From NCBI GenBank assembly GCA_035549015.1, contig DASZRW010000007.1:1-64000 (forward strand): a DNA stretch of 64,000 nt. Direction: 5' to 3'. Made by a program: the position numbers and the translations under genes. The DNA is from JAFDZV01 sp035549015. Lineage in GTDB: Bacteria > Bacteroidota > Ignavibacteria > OLB7. Below are positions 36,164 through 45,153 of the stretch, in pieces. How positions within the stretch are numbered: the first letter of the stretch is position 1; each line of letters starts with the position of its first letter. The notes under the pieces are model-generated. The model saw nothing but the letters and a program-made list of their open reading frames with translations, was not told the DNA's origin and searched no databases.

Positions 36164-37216
36164 CTATGCTGCCGGCTCGCTGCCGGCATGTGCGGCCGTG
36201 TCGAGCGGGAAGACGATGGCAATGCCGTTCGGCAGCAGTTCCAGCGCGGCCGCAGTGCCGAACTGATGCAGCAGCCGATCGCGCACGTTCGCCAGCCCGG
36301 TTCCCCTGCCAAGCAGTTCCTCCAAGTGCTTCCCCACGAAGCCGGGGCCGGTGTCCGTGATGTGCAGGTGCACAACCCCGCCGGTGCTGGTTGCCGTGAT
36401 GTCGACACGGCACGTTCCTTCCATCCGCTCGGCGCCATGCTTCACCGCGTTCTCCACGATCGGCTGCAACAGCAGGCTCGGGACGCGTGCGGCGCGCAGG
36501 TGCTCCGGCACATTCAGGGAGACGACCATCCGGTCGCCGAAACGAGCCCGCTCGATTGCAAGGTACAGTTCGAGCGATGCGATCTCCTCGGCAAGCGTGA
36601 CGGTAGGATGTTCGGATGCGCGAAGGCTGTAACGGAACAGGTCCGCGAGGGATTCGGTGAGTTGCTCCGCCTCCTGTGGGCGAATGCGGATCAGCGCGGC
36701 GATGGAGTTGAGGGAGTTGAAGAGGAAGTGCGGGTTGATCTGCGCGCGCAGTGCCCGGAGCTGCGCGGTGAGCGCCGCCTGCTCCGCGTTGCGGGCACGG
36801 GTATAGAATGCCTCCAGATAGCGCGAGCCGTGGCCGACCAGCGATGCGCAGACCGCCAGGAGCCCGATCGTAATCAGGCTCCATCGATTGTAGAGATAGG
36901 GGAAGTTGAGAATCAGTCGCAGCAGATACGTTGCGAGTGCGAAGGAGAGCACCATCACCACGGTGTGAATCGCAACGCGTATCGCCACGTCGCGCCGGGT
37001 ACGCATCGGAACGAACCGTTCGGCCAGCATGCCGGCACCGTGCTGCGTGCTCGCCATGATGACGATGTAGACGCCGCTCACCACCAGGCTCCAGAACAGA
37101 TTGGCCCACCGCAGCCGTTCGTCGAACAGAACGAAGGCCACGAGCCCGATGACGATCGTGTAGAGCGCAACGTTCACGATCGAACGAAGTGATATGTGCG
37201 GTCTGCTGCCTGCCAT
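36164..37216 (-). CDS. Sensor histidine kinase of the LytS/YehU type (His_kinase family)
   Basis: A 350-residue membrane histidine kinase. Four hydrophobic segments lie between residues 12 and 130, with no recognisable extracytoplasmic sensor domain. They are followed by a short coiled region, the His_kinase domain with H163 in RAQINPHFLFNSLNSIAALI, and the ATPase domain with LLLQPIVENAVKHGAE (N box), DTGPGF and GTGLANVRDRL. This architecture phosphorylates LytTR-type regulators; the regulator gene is directly downstream. The ATG at 37216 is chosen because the membrane domain begins shortly after it; a longer open frame to 37402 adds Arg-rich residues. The signal sensed is unknown. Confidence 0.92.
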   Translation of the reverse strand: MAGSRPHISLRSIVNVALYTIVIGLVAFVLFDERLRWANLFWSLVVSGVYIVIMASTQHGAGMLAERFVPMRTRRDVAIRVAIHTVVMVLSFALATYLLRLILNFPYLYNRWSLITIGLLAVCASLVGHGSRYLEAFYTRARNAEQAALTAQLRALRAQINPHFLFNSLNSIAALIRIRPQEAEQLTESLADLFRYSLRASEHPTVTLAEEIASLELYLAIERARFGDRMVVSLNVPEHLRAARVPSLLLQPIVENAVKHGAERMEGTCRVDITATSTGGVVHLHITDTGPGFVGKHLEELLGRGTGLANVRDRLLHQFGTAAALELLPNGIAIVFPLDTAAHAGSEPAA

Positions 37217-37543
37217 GCCTGTTGTATTCCGGCGAACGCGGGTTGTTGCCCTCCGTTCGCATCCGCGATCGTTGCCCGATGTCCGTGAGAGTGTTCGGGA
37301 GAGGGGGTTCTGCACGGAGGACGTTCCGCCGGCCTCCCGCCGAAACCGCATGCAATATATCGTTCCGTGCCGGTGACCTTTCCCGGATGCCGTGCCGTTC
37401 ATCCCCTTCCGGAGACCGTTCGTCCGGATTCCGTGCCGCCGGTCCGCAATGCGGCTGCCGGCGGATTCATCGGCGATAGGTTTGCGCCGAAATCACCGAG
37501 GCAGGAGCCTCACGTTCGAAACAGTCTGAAGGGTTCAATAACG
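37217..37543. other. Divergent region between the histidine kinase and a secreted-protein gene
   Basis: About 330 bases with a rightward TAGGTTTG box at 37477-37484. No gene is apparent. No box was recognised for the leftward kinase gene. Confidence 0.45.
37477..37484 (+). promoter_or_regulatory. TAnnTTTG -7 box upstream of the 37544 gene
   Basis: TAGGTTTG, an exact match to TAnnTTTG, 60 nt before the ATG at 37544. Confidence 0.4.
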
Positions 37544-38305
37544 ATGAATGCAACGATCACACAGAGGCTGATCACTGCATGCGCGGCCGCATGCTTCGCG
37601 ATCTCGGCACATCCCATGATGCAGGCCCAGGGAACGGATCTCGTTCCACACCTGTCACCGGACGGCATTGCAGTTGCTGCGCAGCAGGCGAAGGGGCTGC
37701 TGGCACCGGATGCGGAGCTGGTATTTATCGGAGCGCTCGGGCATTCCATGTACGATGCCGGCGGCGGCACCACGGTGCTGCTGGAAGTCGATCTGGCAAC
37801 CGGCACCTCCACCGCGTGGGTGTACGCGTTCTACTCGCCTTCGAAGAATGAGCGGACGATGCTTGCGGCCGTGGACATTCCGGACCTCGGCTACCAGGCC
37901 ATGCCCGCTTCGTCCCCGGTTCCCATCCCCACTATCACACAGGCCGTGGAGACCTCGCTTCCATACTCGAGCAGTGCTGCGATGGTAGGCCGTCTGGCGG
38001 CTGATTCCGTGTACCGGCGGTATCGAGCGGAGTATCCGGCTGCGTTTCCCCAGGCGCTGGCCTATCGTCCGTTCTCCGACGCGGACTCCGCTCTCCTTCC
38101 GGCATGGTTCCCCCGCAATGCGCCGGTCTGGATAACGCGCTTCACCGGCGGCGGCGATTCGGCGATGGTCTGCTACGTCTCCGGAGGGAACGGTGCCACG
38201 TGGTGCTCGCGCGGCGCGGCAGCCTCCGTGCCGGCCGGCTCCTCACGCCGGCCGGACAGATTGAACCTCTCCTCGACGGGGGAGAGGCGGGCGGCAGGGC
38301 ATTGA
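37544..38305 (+). CDS. Secreted protein of unknown function
   Basis: A 253-residue protein starting MNATITQRLITACAAACFAISAHPMMQAQG, a signal peptide; a GAAGGG sequence precedes the ATG. I do not recognise the family. The mature part has VFIGALGHSMYDAGGGTTVLLEVDLATGTSTAWVY-like strand patterns compatible with a small beta-sheet domain, followed by a Pro/Ser-rich central part and WFPRNAPVWITRF. The last 40 residues (Arg/Ser/Ala-rich, coded partly by a GC-rich hairpin at 38266-38287) look unlike the rest. The reading frame may therefore have been shifted near the end, and the natural C-terminus could be shorter or different. It is divergent from the LytS-type kinase gene. Confidence 0.6.
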   Translation: MNATITQRLITACAAACFAISAHPMMQAQGTDLVPHLSPDGIAVAAQQAKGLLAPDAELVFIGALGHSMYDAGGGTTVLLEVDLATGTSTAWVYAFYSPSKNERTMLAAVDIPDLGYQAMPASSPVPIPTITQAVETSLPYSSSAAMVGRLAADSVYRRYRAEYPAAFPQALAYRPFSDADSALLPAWFPRNAPVWITRFTGGGDSAMVCYVSGGNGATWCSRGAAASVPAGSSRRPDRLNLSSTGERRAAGH

Positions 38306-38445
38306 GATCGAAGAGCGGCTTCGTCACCGAACGGGCGTTGTGCGCCAACCGGTGCGAGCGAGGATGGTGGTGTCCGGACGCCGTTCAGAATGTCGTACTA
38401 CGATACATGCCGTGGCTGTGCGGACCGGTCTGCCGCGGATGGATG

Positions 38446-38784
38446 TTACCGTGAGCTCCGTTTCTTCGGCGCGCTTCGCGCCGCGCGCGGCGTGGCGGTG
38501 GACCGCGTCGGTGCCGACCGCGTCGGTGCCGGCCGCGACGGCGCAGGGCGTGAGGGGCCGGGGAGTGCGGCCTCCGAGCTGTTGGCGCGGCGTGCCAGCC
38601 AGATGCCGACGCCGATACAGATTGCCGTGAGCAGCAGGCTCTCCAGTGCGCGAACTATGTCCGTGTTGAGGAAGGAGATGATGGCGCCCAGCGCGAAGAA
38701 GATCGCAAAGGCATAGAGACCGTTCGCCCAGCATCCCGCGCGCCTGATGCGTTCCGGGATCGAGTTGTCGCTTGTTCGTGCCAC
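38446..38784 (-). CDS. Small membrane protein with Pro/Arg repeat tail
   Basis: A 112-residue protein of unknown family. Two hydrophobic helices (YAFAIFFALGAIISFL and ALESLLLTAICIGVGIWLA) are followed by a basic, low-complexity C-terminal tail with repeats of the type PAPSR, PAPTR, SAPTR and ending KKRSSR. By the positive-inside rule the tail is likely cytoplasmic. The gene follows the SpoIIE-type phosphatase gene with a gap of 51 nt on the same strand and may be cotranscribed. No ribosome site is clear. The frame is open and membrane-typical, but without a recognised homologue the call rests on composition and position. Confidence 0.6.
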   Translation of the reverse strand: MARTSDNSIPERIRRAGCWANGLYAFAIFFALGAIISFLNTDIVRALESLLLTAICIGVGIWLARRANSSEAALPGPSRPAPSRPAPTRSAPTRSTATPRAARSAPKKRSSR

Positions 38785-38835
38785 GGTTGAGCCGGGATCG
38801 TTTGCGGAATGTTCAATGAGAGGAGGGAAGATAGT

Positions 38836-40098
38836 TCAATTGGCCCGGACTCTCCGGATCACCACCAGAGTGATGTCGTCATGCGGTTCGGCGGTTCCAA
38901 CGAAGTCGCTCAGGCGCTGCATGATGGCCGCGCGCGTCTGGAGCGCCGTCAGCCGCATCGATGCGGCAATCCGAAGCGTTTCGACGGTGCGTTCGTCACC
39001 GAACGGCTCGCCGGCGGGGTCCGTCGCCTCCGTCAGCCCGTCCGAATAGAGGAGGGCGATGTCGCCGGGCTCCATGACGAAGGGGGCCGGCTCGATGGCG
39101 GCTCCGGCAAGCGATCCATGGGTGAGCCCGAGCGCCATGCCGCGGGGGCGGCATACCTCCACGTTGTCCGACGCCGAACGGTAGAGAAGCAGTGGATTGT
39201 GCCCGGCGCGATAGAAGGCGCAGCGATCGTCGAAATCGATCGTGATCATTCCAAGCGTAATGAAGCTCTTCCTGTCCAGCCGGATCGTGAGCGTGTCGTT
39301 GAGTCCGGTGAAGAACTCCGGCGGGGAGCCGACATGGATCGAGAGCGCCTGCGCCATCCCCTGGAACTTTGCCATGAGCAGAGCAGCAGGTACTCCCTTG
39401 CCCGCCGCATCGGCAACCAGAATTCCCTTGGTGCCGTCGGCGAGCGAAACGTAGTCGTAGTAGTCGCCGCCGATCTCCACGGCCGGCTCCATGGTGCCGC
39501 TGATATCGAAGCCGGGAAGGACAAGGTCCTCGGCAGGAAGAAGGCTGCGCTGAACATTGCGGGCGGCCTGGAACTCCGCGGTGAGCTGGTTCTGTTCCCG
39601 GAGAAGGGTGCTGCGCTGTGCGTAGTGGCTGCGGATGAGTTCGAAGAGGAAAATCGCCGCGCCGATGCCGATGGCAACGAGCCCGTTCCCAACGGGGATG
39701 GAATCCGTGATACTCTGCGGCATGACGAACCGATCGCCCAGAATCAGGCCGAGTGTGAGAAAGGCCAGCATGGAGCCGAGGATGCCGCTGGCTCCCCAGG
39801 CAAGCACCAGTGTCAGCGTTCGTACCACTCCCTTCTGCATGCGTGAGACCGCCCACCAGCTGGTATGGGCCAGCGTGCCGATGGATGTACAGAAGAGCAT
39901 GCCGATGACAATCGTCTCCAGTGGATACTCCAGCGAGCCGGTGACCACCAGTTGAGCGATGATGCTGAAGACGATGGCGATGCCGTTGCCGATGAGCAGC
40001 GACTTCCACAACGGCATGCGCTTTTCCTCTCCCGCACGCGGGCGCGATCGGCGGAGAAGGGAACGGCGTTGCTCCGGCTGTGTTTTGGTTGCAGTCAT
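38836..40098 (-). CDS. SpoIIE/PP2C-type protein phosphatase with membrane domain
   Basis: A 420-residue membrane-anchored serine phosphatase. After a basic N-terminus there are four hydrophobic segments between about residues 28 and 165 (SLLIGNGIAIVFSIIAQLVV, IVIGMLFCTSIGTLA, LTLVLAWGASGILGSMLAFLTLGLIL, LVAIGIGAAIFLFELI). A short coiled linker (EFQAARNVQRSLLPAEDL) then leads to the PP2C domain with GGDYYDYVSLADGTKGILVADAAGKGVPAALLMA, RAGHNPLLLY and LLYSDGLTEATD, which carry the metal-binding aspartates. Such RsbU-like proteins usually dephosphorylate anti-anti-sigma factors; none is encoded nearby. It is probably the first gene of a two-gene operon with the small membrane protein downstream. 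Confidence 0.9.
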   Translation of the reverse strand: MTATKTQPEQRRSLLRRSRPRAGEEKRMPLWKSLLIGNGIAIVFSIIAQLVVTGSLEYPLETIVIGMLFCTSIGTLAHTSWWAVSRMQKGVVRTLTLVLAWGASGILGSMLAFLTLGLILGDRFVMPQSITDSIPVGNGLVAIGIGAAIFLFELIRSHYAQRSTLLREQNQLTAEFQAARNVQRSLLPAEDLVLPGFDISGTMEPAVEIGGDYYDYVSLADGTKGILVADAAGKGVPAALLMAKFQGMAQALSIHVGSPPEFFTGLNDTLTIRLDRKSFITLGMITIDFDDRCAFYRAGHNPLLLYRSASDNVEVCRPRGMALGLTHGSLAGAAIEPAPFVMEPGDIALLYSDGLTEATDPAGEPFGDERTVETLRIAASMRLTALQTRAAIMQRLSDFVGTAEPHDDITLVVIRRVRAN

Positions 40099-40209
40099 CG
40101 AGTGTAGAAGAGATTGCCGCGTGGGATGCCGGCGCGGGGATCTGTAAGCGTAATTTGCATGATCGCCGAGAATTACCGCGACTGATTACATGCTTCGTAT
40201 CGTTGCATC

Positions 40210-41871
40210 ATGATTCGCCATTATCTCACGTTCGCACGTCAGGCAGCCTCGCTGGACGCAGCGCTTCGCGGATGGACGCTTGCGGAGTGCTGGTCGCAGG
40301 AGAAGAACACGGTTGTGCTCCGCTTCATTCGCGGGCGAGACTCCGTGTTCGCCGAGCTCGCATTCGATCCGCAGCTTGGCTACGGACTGATGCGCGAAGA
40401 GATGCACCGCGCGCGCCGCAACACCATCGATTTCTTCCAGGCATTGATCGGCGTGCAGCTCTCCTCGGCGGGCATCGATGAGCACGAGCGGGTGATCCGC
40501 CTGCATTTCGTTGACGGGCATACGCTTGCCTGTTTCTTCTTCGGCGGCGGCGGCGGCAATGTACTGCTGCTGCGGAGCGGCGAGGTGGTGAGTTCGTTTC
40601 GCCGGTACGACGGCGATTACGATCGAATTCTGAACGATGCTCCGGAGACGGAGCCGCCGTCGATGAACGATATCGTGGCGGCGCTTCGTGCGTCGGATGA
40701 CCCACCTCTGCGTGCGCTGATGCATGCTGTGCCGAATCTGGGACGGAGGCTTGCAGCCGAGGCGCTGGAGCGTGCGGGGCTCGGGGATGCATCGATGCGG
40801 CTGCGGCTGCGCGAGGAGGCGGAACTGGAGCATCTTCTGGAGACGGTGGACACGCTCTGGACTGCGTGCGAGGCAAGTCGTACGTGCACGCTCTACTTCA
40901 CCGGAAGCGACGTGATCTTCGCCCTGATCCCGCTTCAGACCGTTGCGAGCGAGGCCGTGCGAACCGAGACGTTCAACGAGATCGGCGATGCGGTGCGCAC
41001 GTGGCGTTCCGCCTGGCATGGTGTGCATGCGGTTGCGGCGCTGCGCGAACGGATCACGAAGCGTCTCGCCGCGGAGATCGTCCGCATGGAGCGCTCGCTC
41101 GCCAACCGCATGGATGCGCCGGCACATGTTGCGCGCGCCGAGGAGTGGGAGCTTTCCGGCAAGCTGTTGATGGCGCACCTGCATGACGTACCGAAGGGGG
41201 AGGAACGGGTTCGATTGGTGGGATGGGATGGAGAGGAGCATGAGGTGGCGATGAATCCGAAGTTGTCGCCGGTGGAGAATGCGGAGCGCTATTTTCGCCG
41301 TGCTCGCGGAGCACGCGACGCGGCTGCACGTTCCGTTGCCGGCATCGAGAAGAATCGCGCGGCGTTGGAGCGCGTGCGTGCGCTGGCCGGGAAGGCGGCT
41401 GCTGCCGCCACGAACGCCGAACTGGAGAGGATCGAAGCAACCAATCGTGATCTGTTTACCATGACCGCAGAGACAAAGGCGCCGGGATCGGCGGAACGTT
41501 TCCGCCGCTTCGAAGTGGCCGGAGGTGTGGAGGTGTACGCCGGCAAGAACGCGGCGAACAACGATGAGCTGACGGTGCGCTTCGCGAGGCCGAACGATTA
41601 CTGGCTGCATGCCCGCGGCACGTCCGGCTCGCATGTCGTTCTGCGCTGGAACGACACGAAGACGAAGCCTTCCAAGGATGCGCTGCGTGCGGCGGCCTCG
41701 ATCGCCGCGTACTACTCCGGTGCGCGCGGCGCCAAGATGGTGCCGGTGGCCTATACGCTGAAGAAGCATGTGCGCAAGCCCCGCGGGGCGGCGCCCGGGG
41801 CAGTGGTAATGGACCGCGAGGAAGTGATCATGGCGGAGCCGAAGCTGCCGCAGGGGAGTGCGGAGGAATGA
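40210..41871 (+). CDS. NFACT family RNA-binding protein (RqcH-like)
   Basis: A 553-residue protein of the NFACT family (RqcH/FbpA/Rqc2 relatives), which bind stalled 50S-peptidyl-tRNA complexes and in some bacteria add alanine tails for degradation. The NFACT-N domain starts directly at MIRHYLTFARQ. Central coiled-coil regions with Arg/Glu helices follow (ENAERYFRRARGARDAAARS). The NFACT-R domain contains VYAGKNAANNDELTVRF and DYWLHARGTSGSHVVLRW starting at about residue 463, then a KKHVRKPRGAAPGAV segment. The length is a little under that of typical Firmicutes members. The gene is alone, divergent from the phosphatase gene. Whether alanine tailing occurs here needs the catalytic Asp-Arg residues of the N domain to be checked. 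Confidence 0.88.
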   Translation: MIRHYLTFARQAASLDAALRGWTLAECWSQEKNTVVLRFIRGRDSVFAELAFDPQLGYGLMREEMHRARRNTIDFFQALIGVQLSSAGIDEHERVIRLHFVDGHTLACFFFGGGGGNVLLLRSGEVVSSFRRYDGDYDRILNDAPETEPPSMNDIVAALRASDDPPLRALMHAVPNLGRRLAAEALERAGLGDASMRLRLREEAELEHLLETVDTLWTACEASRTCTLYFTGSDVIFALIPLQTVASEAVRTETFNEIGDAVRTWRSAWHGVHAVAALRERITKRLAAEIVRMERSLANRMDAPAHVARAEEWELSGKLLMAHLHDVPKGEERVRLVGWDGEEHEVAMNPKLSPVENAERYFRRARGARDAAARSVAGIEKNRAALERVRALAGKAAAAATNAELERIEATNRDLFTMTAETKAPGSAERFRRFEVAGGVEVYAGKNAANNDELTVRFARPNDYWLHARGTSGSHVVLRWNDTKTKPSKDALRAAASIAAYYSGARGAKMVPVAYTLKKHVRKPRGAAPGAVVMDREEVIMAEPKLPQGSAEE

Positions 41872-42130
41872 CCGAAGGGAAGGTTGGAGAAAGCGGAGAC
41901 AGGCCGCCGGCAGGCTGTACTGCCGCCACTCGTGGTTGCCGCATGCGCCTCGGTCACGTTCCGGATTCACGAGGCCCGCGCGGGCGCACGCCCTGGAGGT
42001 TCGGGATGCCGGACCGGGCCGGTGCATGAACGCAGCGGCCGGCAGCAGCCAGCGGAACCGGGTAGCAGCAAGCGGAACCGGAAAGGAGCGAAACCGAATG
42101 CGCGGTTGATAACGGCCGCCACCGGACCGA

Positions 42131-42997
42131 TCAGCCGTTCGCGTTCGTCTCCAGCAGTGTGCGGATCTCCTCCAGCGGAAACTCGGAGCGCGTGAGGAGC
42201 TCATAGGCTTCCTGCACCTGCGCGAGCAGAACTTCGAGGCCGCTGATCGTGGTGGCGCCGGCAGCGGATGCATCGCGAAGGAAGCGGGTGATGGCCGGGC
42301 TGAAGTTCGTATCCAGAACGATCTGCCGATTGTGGAAGATGTCCGGGATGGTGATCGGCGTCTCGTCCACATTCGGATAGGAGCCGAGCGGCGTGGCGTT
42401 CACGATCAGCCGTGCCTCTGCCAGCAACTGCGCGATGTCCGGCGGGAACAGTTCCTGCGCCTCGATCACGGTGCTGGTTTTGGTTCCGCTCAGCAACTGC
42501 TTCAGCACCTGCGCCTGCTGCGGTGTGCGATTGGCTATGGTCACGTGCTTCACGCGGAAGTGGCGTACCACGGCGAATGCGGCGGAGCGTGCCATGGCGC
42601 CGCCGCCGAGAATCACTGCGCTGCCATGGGCAAAGGAATCCTTGTACGGCTCCAGCTGCGCGATCACGGCCCGTGCCTCCGTGTTGTGCCCTGTGGCGTG
42701 ATCGTCATCGAAGGTGATTGCGTTGATCACGTTGGCGCCGTGCGCCTCGTCCGAGAGATAATCCACCAGACCCATCGCGGAACTCCGCAGACGGCCGTCC
42801 AGGTAGACACCGCTTGCACCGAGCGTGCGGAGCGCACCGTACGGTGTTGCCACGTCGCGCACCGGGGCGTCAACGATCAACGGAGCGATGTCCGCACCGC
42901 TGATGGCACACGCCGCGGAGAACATCTGATGAATCAGGTTCTCTCCAACAGGGTGGGTGAGGATGCCGACAAGCTTCGTGGAATGTGTTGTTTGCAT
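42131..42997 (-). CDS. Shikimate dehydrogenase family protein with altered active site
   Basis: A 288-residue protein with the two-domain fold of shikimate dehydrogenase. Fold markers are the N-terminal KLVGILTHPVGENLIHQMFSAA and the C-terminal NAD(P) domain with VILGGGAMARSAAFAVV, the helix-4 motif ANRTPQQA, and IVNATPLGSYPN. The active site differs: the shikimate-binding Ser-x-Ser is replaced by GEN at 18-20, the Lys of the usual NVTxPxK loop is absent from GVYLDGRLRSSAM (63-75), and the usual NTD reads NTE (105-107). It may use another substrate or be inactive. The start MQTTHSTKLV is preferred over one at 43168. A TATATTTG box lies 68 nt upstream. No other aromatic-pathway genes are adjacent. 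Confidence 0.8.
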   Translation of the reverse strand: MQTTHSTKLVGILTHPVGENLIHQMFSAACAISGADIAPLIVDAPVRDVATPYGALRTLGASGVYLDGRLRSSAMGLVDYLSDEAHGANVINAITFDDDHATGHNTEARAVIAQLEPYKDSFAHGSAVILGGGAMARSAAFAVVRHFRVKHVTIANRTPQQAQVLKQLLSGTKTSTVIEAQELFPPDIAQLLAEARLIVNATPLGSYPNVDETPITIPDIFHNRQIVLDTNFSPAITRFLRDASAAGATTISGLEVLLAQVQEAYELLTRSEFPLEEIRTLLETNANG

Positions 42998-43064
42998 GAG
43001 AGAGAAATGTCCTGTGCCTGAGGCGCGTTCGTGTGCTGTGCACCGCGGGTTCACAAATGCTCCG

Positions 43065-43072
43065 CAAATATA
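43065..43072 (-). promoter_or_regulatory. TAnnTTTG -7 box of the shikimate dehydrogenase-like gene
   Basis: TATATTTG on the minus strand, 68 nt before the ATG at 42997. Confidence 0.5.
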
Positions 43073-43235
43073 TGAGAGTGCCTGAACGAAGCGAATGTGT
43101 GATGAGCGATGGCGGGAGATATAGTGTTCGTACCGGAACGGTGCGTCGTTGCGGTGCCTGGACGGCATTTCCCACGATCCGCTGCGCCGGGGAATATGCG
43201 GGCCGAAGTGCGTGATCCCCGGATGGTGTGCGCGG

Positions 43236-43697
43236 CTACCGATCCATCAGGGTCAGCACATCGCCGGCGGTGATGCGGTGATGCGACGTGCTCTTCGGCA
43301 GAAAGGTGATGGATGTGCCGAAGCGCGTTTGCGACGCCAGATGTACCCGGATCGCCGCGCCGAATACGGAGCCTTCGTTGCTGACGTGGTTGATCTCCTC
43401 GAACGGGATTCGGATCTCGTGCAGGTAGTTGCCAACCAGGAGCGCATCGTGCGTGATCCGAACGCGTTTCACCAGCGGCAGGGCGAAGAGTGATACGCCG
43501 GCGCCGGTCCCGAGGGCAATGAGGATCATCCACGCCTCCTCAGGATGACCGGCGGAGTACCCGTTGCGATCGGGTGGGTTGACGATCGCGAAGAACAATC
43601 CAAGGAACATCAACCCGAACAGGAACGGCTGCAGCAGTGCGGCGATGCTTCGCAGACCCGTAAGGGGCGTTGGTTCCGAATGGAGGTCCGTGCGCAT
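43236..43697 (-). CDS. Small membrane protein, possible PH-like domain
   Basis: A 153-residue protein of unknown function. Two hydrophobic helices (IAALLQPFLFGLMFLGLFFAIV and AWMILIALGTGAGVSLFALPLV) are followed by a roughly 80-residue beta-rich cytoplasmic part (VRITHDALLVGNYLHEIRIPFEEINHVS, RFGTSITFLP), a pattern like bacterial PH-domain membrane proteins. The start MRTDLHSE lies 7 nt downstream of the gltX stop codon; an ATG at 43718 would overlap gltX by 14 nt and is possible. It is probably cotranscribed with gltX. Its role is not deducible from the context. Confidence 0.65.
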   Translation of the reverse strand: MRTDLHSEPTPLTGLRSIAALLQPFLFGLMFLGLFFAIVNPPDRNGYSAGHPEEAWMILIALGTGAGVSLFALPLVKRVRITHDALLVGNYLHEIRIPFEEINHVSNEGSVFGAAIRVHLASQTRFGTSITFLPKSTSHHRITAGDVLTLMDR

Positions 43698-43704
43698 TGC
43701 ACAC

Positions 43705-45153
43705 TCAGCGTCGTGCATAGGCGCGCAGCCTCTTCAACGACTCCTCGCGCCCAAGCACTTCCATGGTTTCGAACATGCCTGCGCCAACGCGCTTGCCGGT
43801 AACGCAGAGGCGCATCGGATGGATCAGCTTGCCGGCCGAGATGCCGAGCGATTCGGCATAGGTGCGCACCACGCCGTCGATCTTCCCGGTGATCCAGCCC
43901 GCTTCATCCAGGGTTTCCAGTCGATCGGCAAGCTCCAGCATCTGGCCAGCCGTCTCCGGCTTCCAATGCTTGGCGGCGTACTCCTCGTCGAAGTTCTTCA
44001 CCGGCCCGAACATATAGTCCGCAAAAACCGGGATGTCCTTCACGAAGTGGATGCGCTCCTTCACGAGATCCACAACCTTCGCCGCATATGCCGGGTCCAC
44101 GTCGCTGAATCCCGCCTGTTCCATGAAGGGGCTCATGTCCGCGGCAAGCCGTTCAACGGGAAGCTCGCGCAGATACATGCCGTTCATCCAATTGAGCTTC
44201 TCGATATCGAAGATGGCGCCGGCCTTGTTCACCTTTGCCAGATCGAACAGCGAAATCATCTCTTCCATCCGGAAGATCTCCCGATCGGCGGTCGGGTTCC
44301 AGCCGAGAAGCGCAACGAAGTTCACCAGCGCCTCGGGGAGGTAGCCCTTCTCCTTGTAATCGCTTACGGCAACATCGCCGTCGCGCTTGGAGAGCTTCTT
44401 GCGCTCGGGGCTGAGGAGGAGCGGCAGATGCGCGAACTGCGGCCTGTCCCATCCGAACGCGTCGTAGAGGATCACATGCTTCGGCAGCGAGGGGAGCCAT
44501 TCCTCGCCGCGGATCACGTGCGTGATCTCCATGAGGTGATCATCGACGATGTTGGCGAGATGGTATGTGGGGAAGCCGTCGGACTTCAGGAGGATCTGAT
44601 CGTCGATGGTGCGGTTGGCGAACACGCTTTCGCCGCGCACGATGTCGCTGGTGCGGGTTTCCCCCGTGAGCGGCACGAAGAGGCGGATCACGCGGTCCGT
44701 GCCGGACTCGAGCAGGCGCTTCGTCTCCTCCTCCCCCAGTGTGAACTGGTTGCGCATGGAACTGCGGTCGTACTTGGGTGCGATGCCGGCCTGCTGCTGC
44801 CGTTCGCGCATGCGCTCCAATTCCTCCGCGGTGTCGAACGCGTAATAGGCTGTGCCGCGCTCGATGAGGAACTGGGCGTGCTCGCGGTAGATGGCGGTGC
44901 GTTCGGACTGGCGGTAGGGGCCGTACGCACCGTCAACGTGCGGGCCTTCATCGAACTCGATCCCGGCCCATGCGAACATCTCCAGGATGTTCTGTTCGGC
45001 GCCTTCAACGAAACGGACCTGATCGGTATCCTCGATTCGCAGGATGCAGGCGCCACCCATGTGGCGTGCGAAGAGGTAGTTGTACAGGCCGGACCGCAGG
45101 CTTCCTACGTGGAGCATGCCGGTTGGCGAAGGAGCGAAGCGAACGCGAACCAT
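43705..45153 (-). CDS. gltX: Glutamyl-tRNA synthetase
   Basis: A 482-residue class I aminoacyl-tRNA synthetase. Starting at MVRVRFAPSPTGMLHVGS it has the HIGH-type motif at residues 7-18 (FAPSPTGMLHVG) and the KMSKS-type motif KKLSKR at 252-257. The ILRIEDTDQVRFVEGAEQNI and HVIRGEEWLPSLPKHVILYDAFGW segments are characteristic, and the helical anticodon-binding domain ends at LKRLRAYARR. An upstream frame to 45225 adds non-homologous residues. Whether it charges only tRNA-Glu or also tRNA-Gln cannot be told; no gatCAB genes are in the window. A tRNA-His gene lies about 100 nt upstream on the same strand. Confidence 0.96.
   Translation of the reverse strand: MVRVRFAPSPTGMLHVGSLRSGLYNYLFARHMGGACILRIEDTDQVRFVEGAEQNILEMFAWAGIEFDEGPHVDGAYGPYRQSERTAIYREHAQFLIERGTAYYAFDTAEELERMRERQQQAGIAPKYDRSSMRNQFTLGEEETKRLLESGTDRVIRLFVPLTGETRTSDIVRGESVFANRTIDDQILLKSDGFPTYHLANIVDDHLMEITHVIRGEEWLPSLPKHVILYDAFGWDRPQFAHLPLLLSPERKKLSKRDGDVAVSDYKEKGYLPEALVNFVALLGWNPTADREIFRMEEMISLFDLAKVNKAGAIFDIEKLNWMNGMYLRELPVERLAADMSPFMEQAGFSDVDPAYAAKVVDLVKERIHFVKDIPVFADYMFGPVKNFDEEYAAKHWKPETAGQMLELADRLETLDEAGWITGKIDGVVRTYAESLGISAGKLIHPMRLCVTGKRVGAGMFETMEVLGREESLKRLRAYARR

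Noticed and set aside
41872..42130. Repeated AGCGGAACCGG units between the NFACT and shikimate dehydrogenase-like genes as a possible CRISPR-like array
   Set aside because: There are only two to three short, imperfect copies without regular spacers; it is simple GC-rich repetition.
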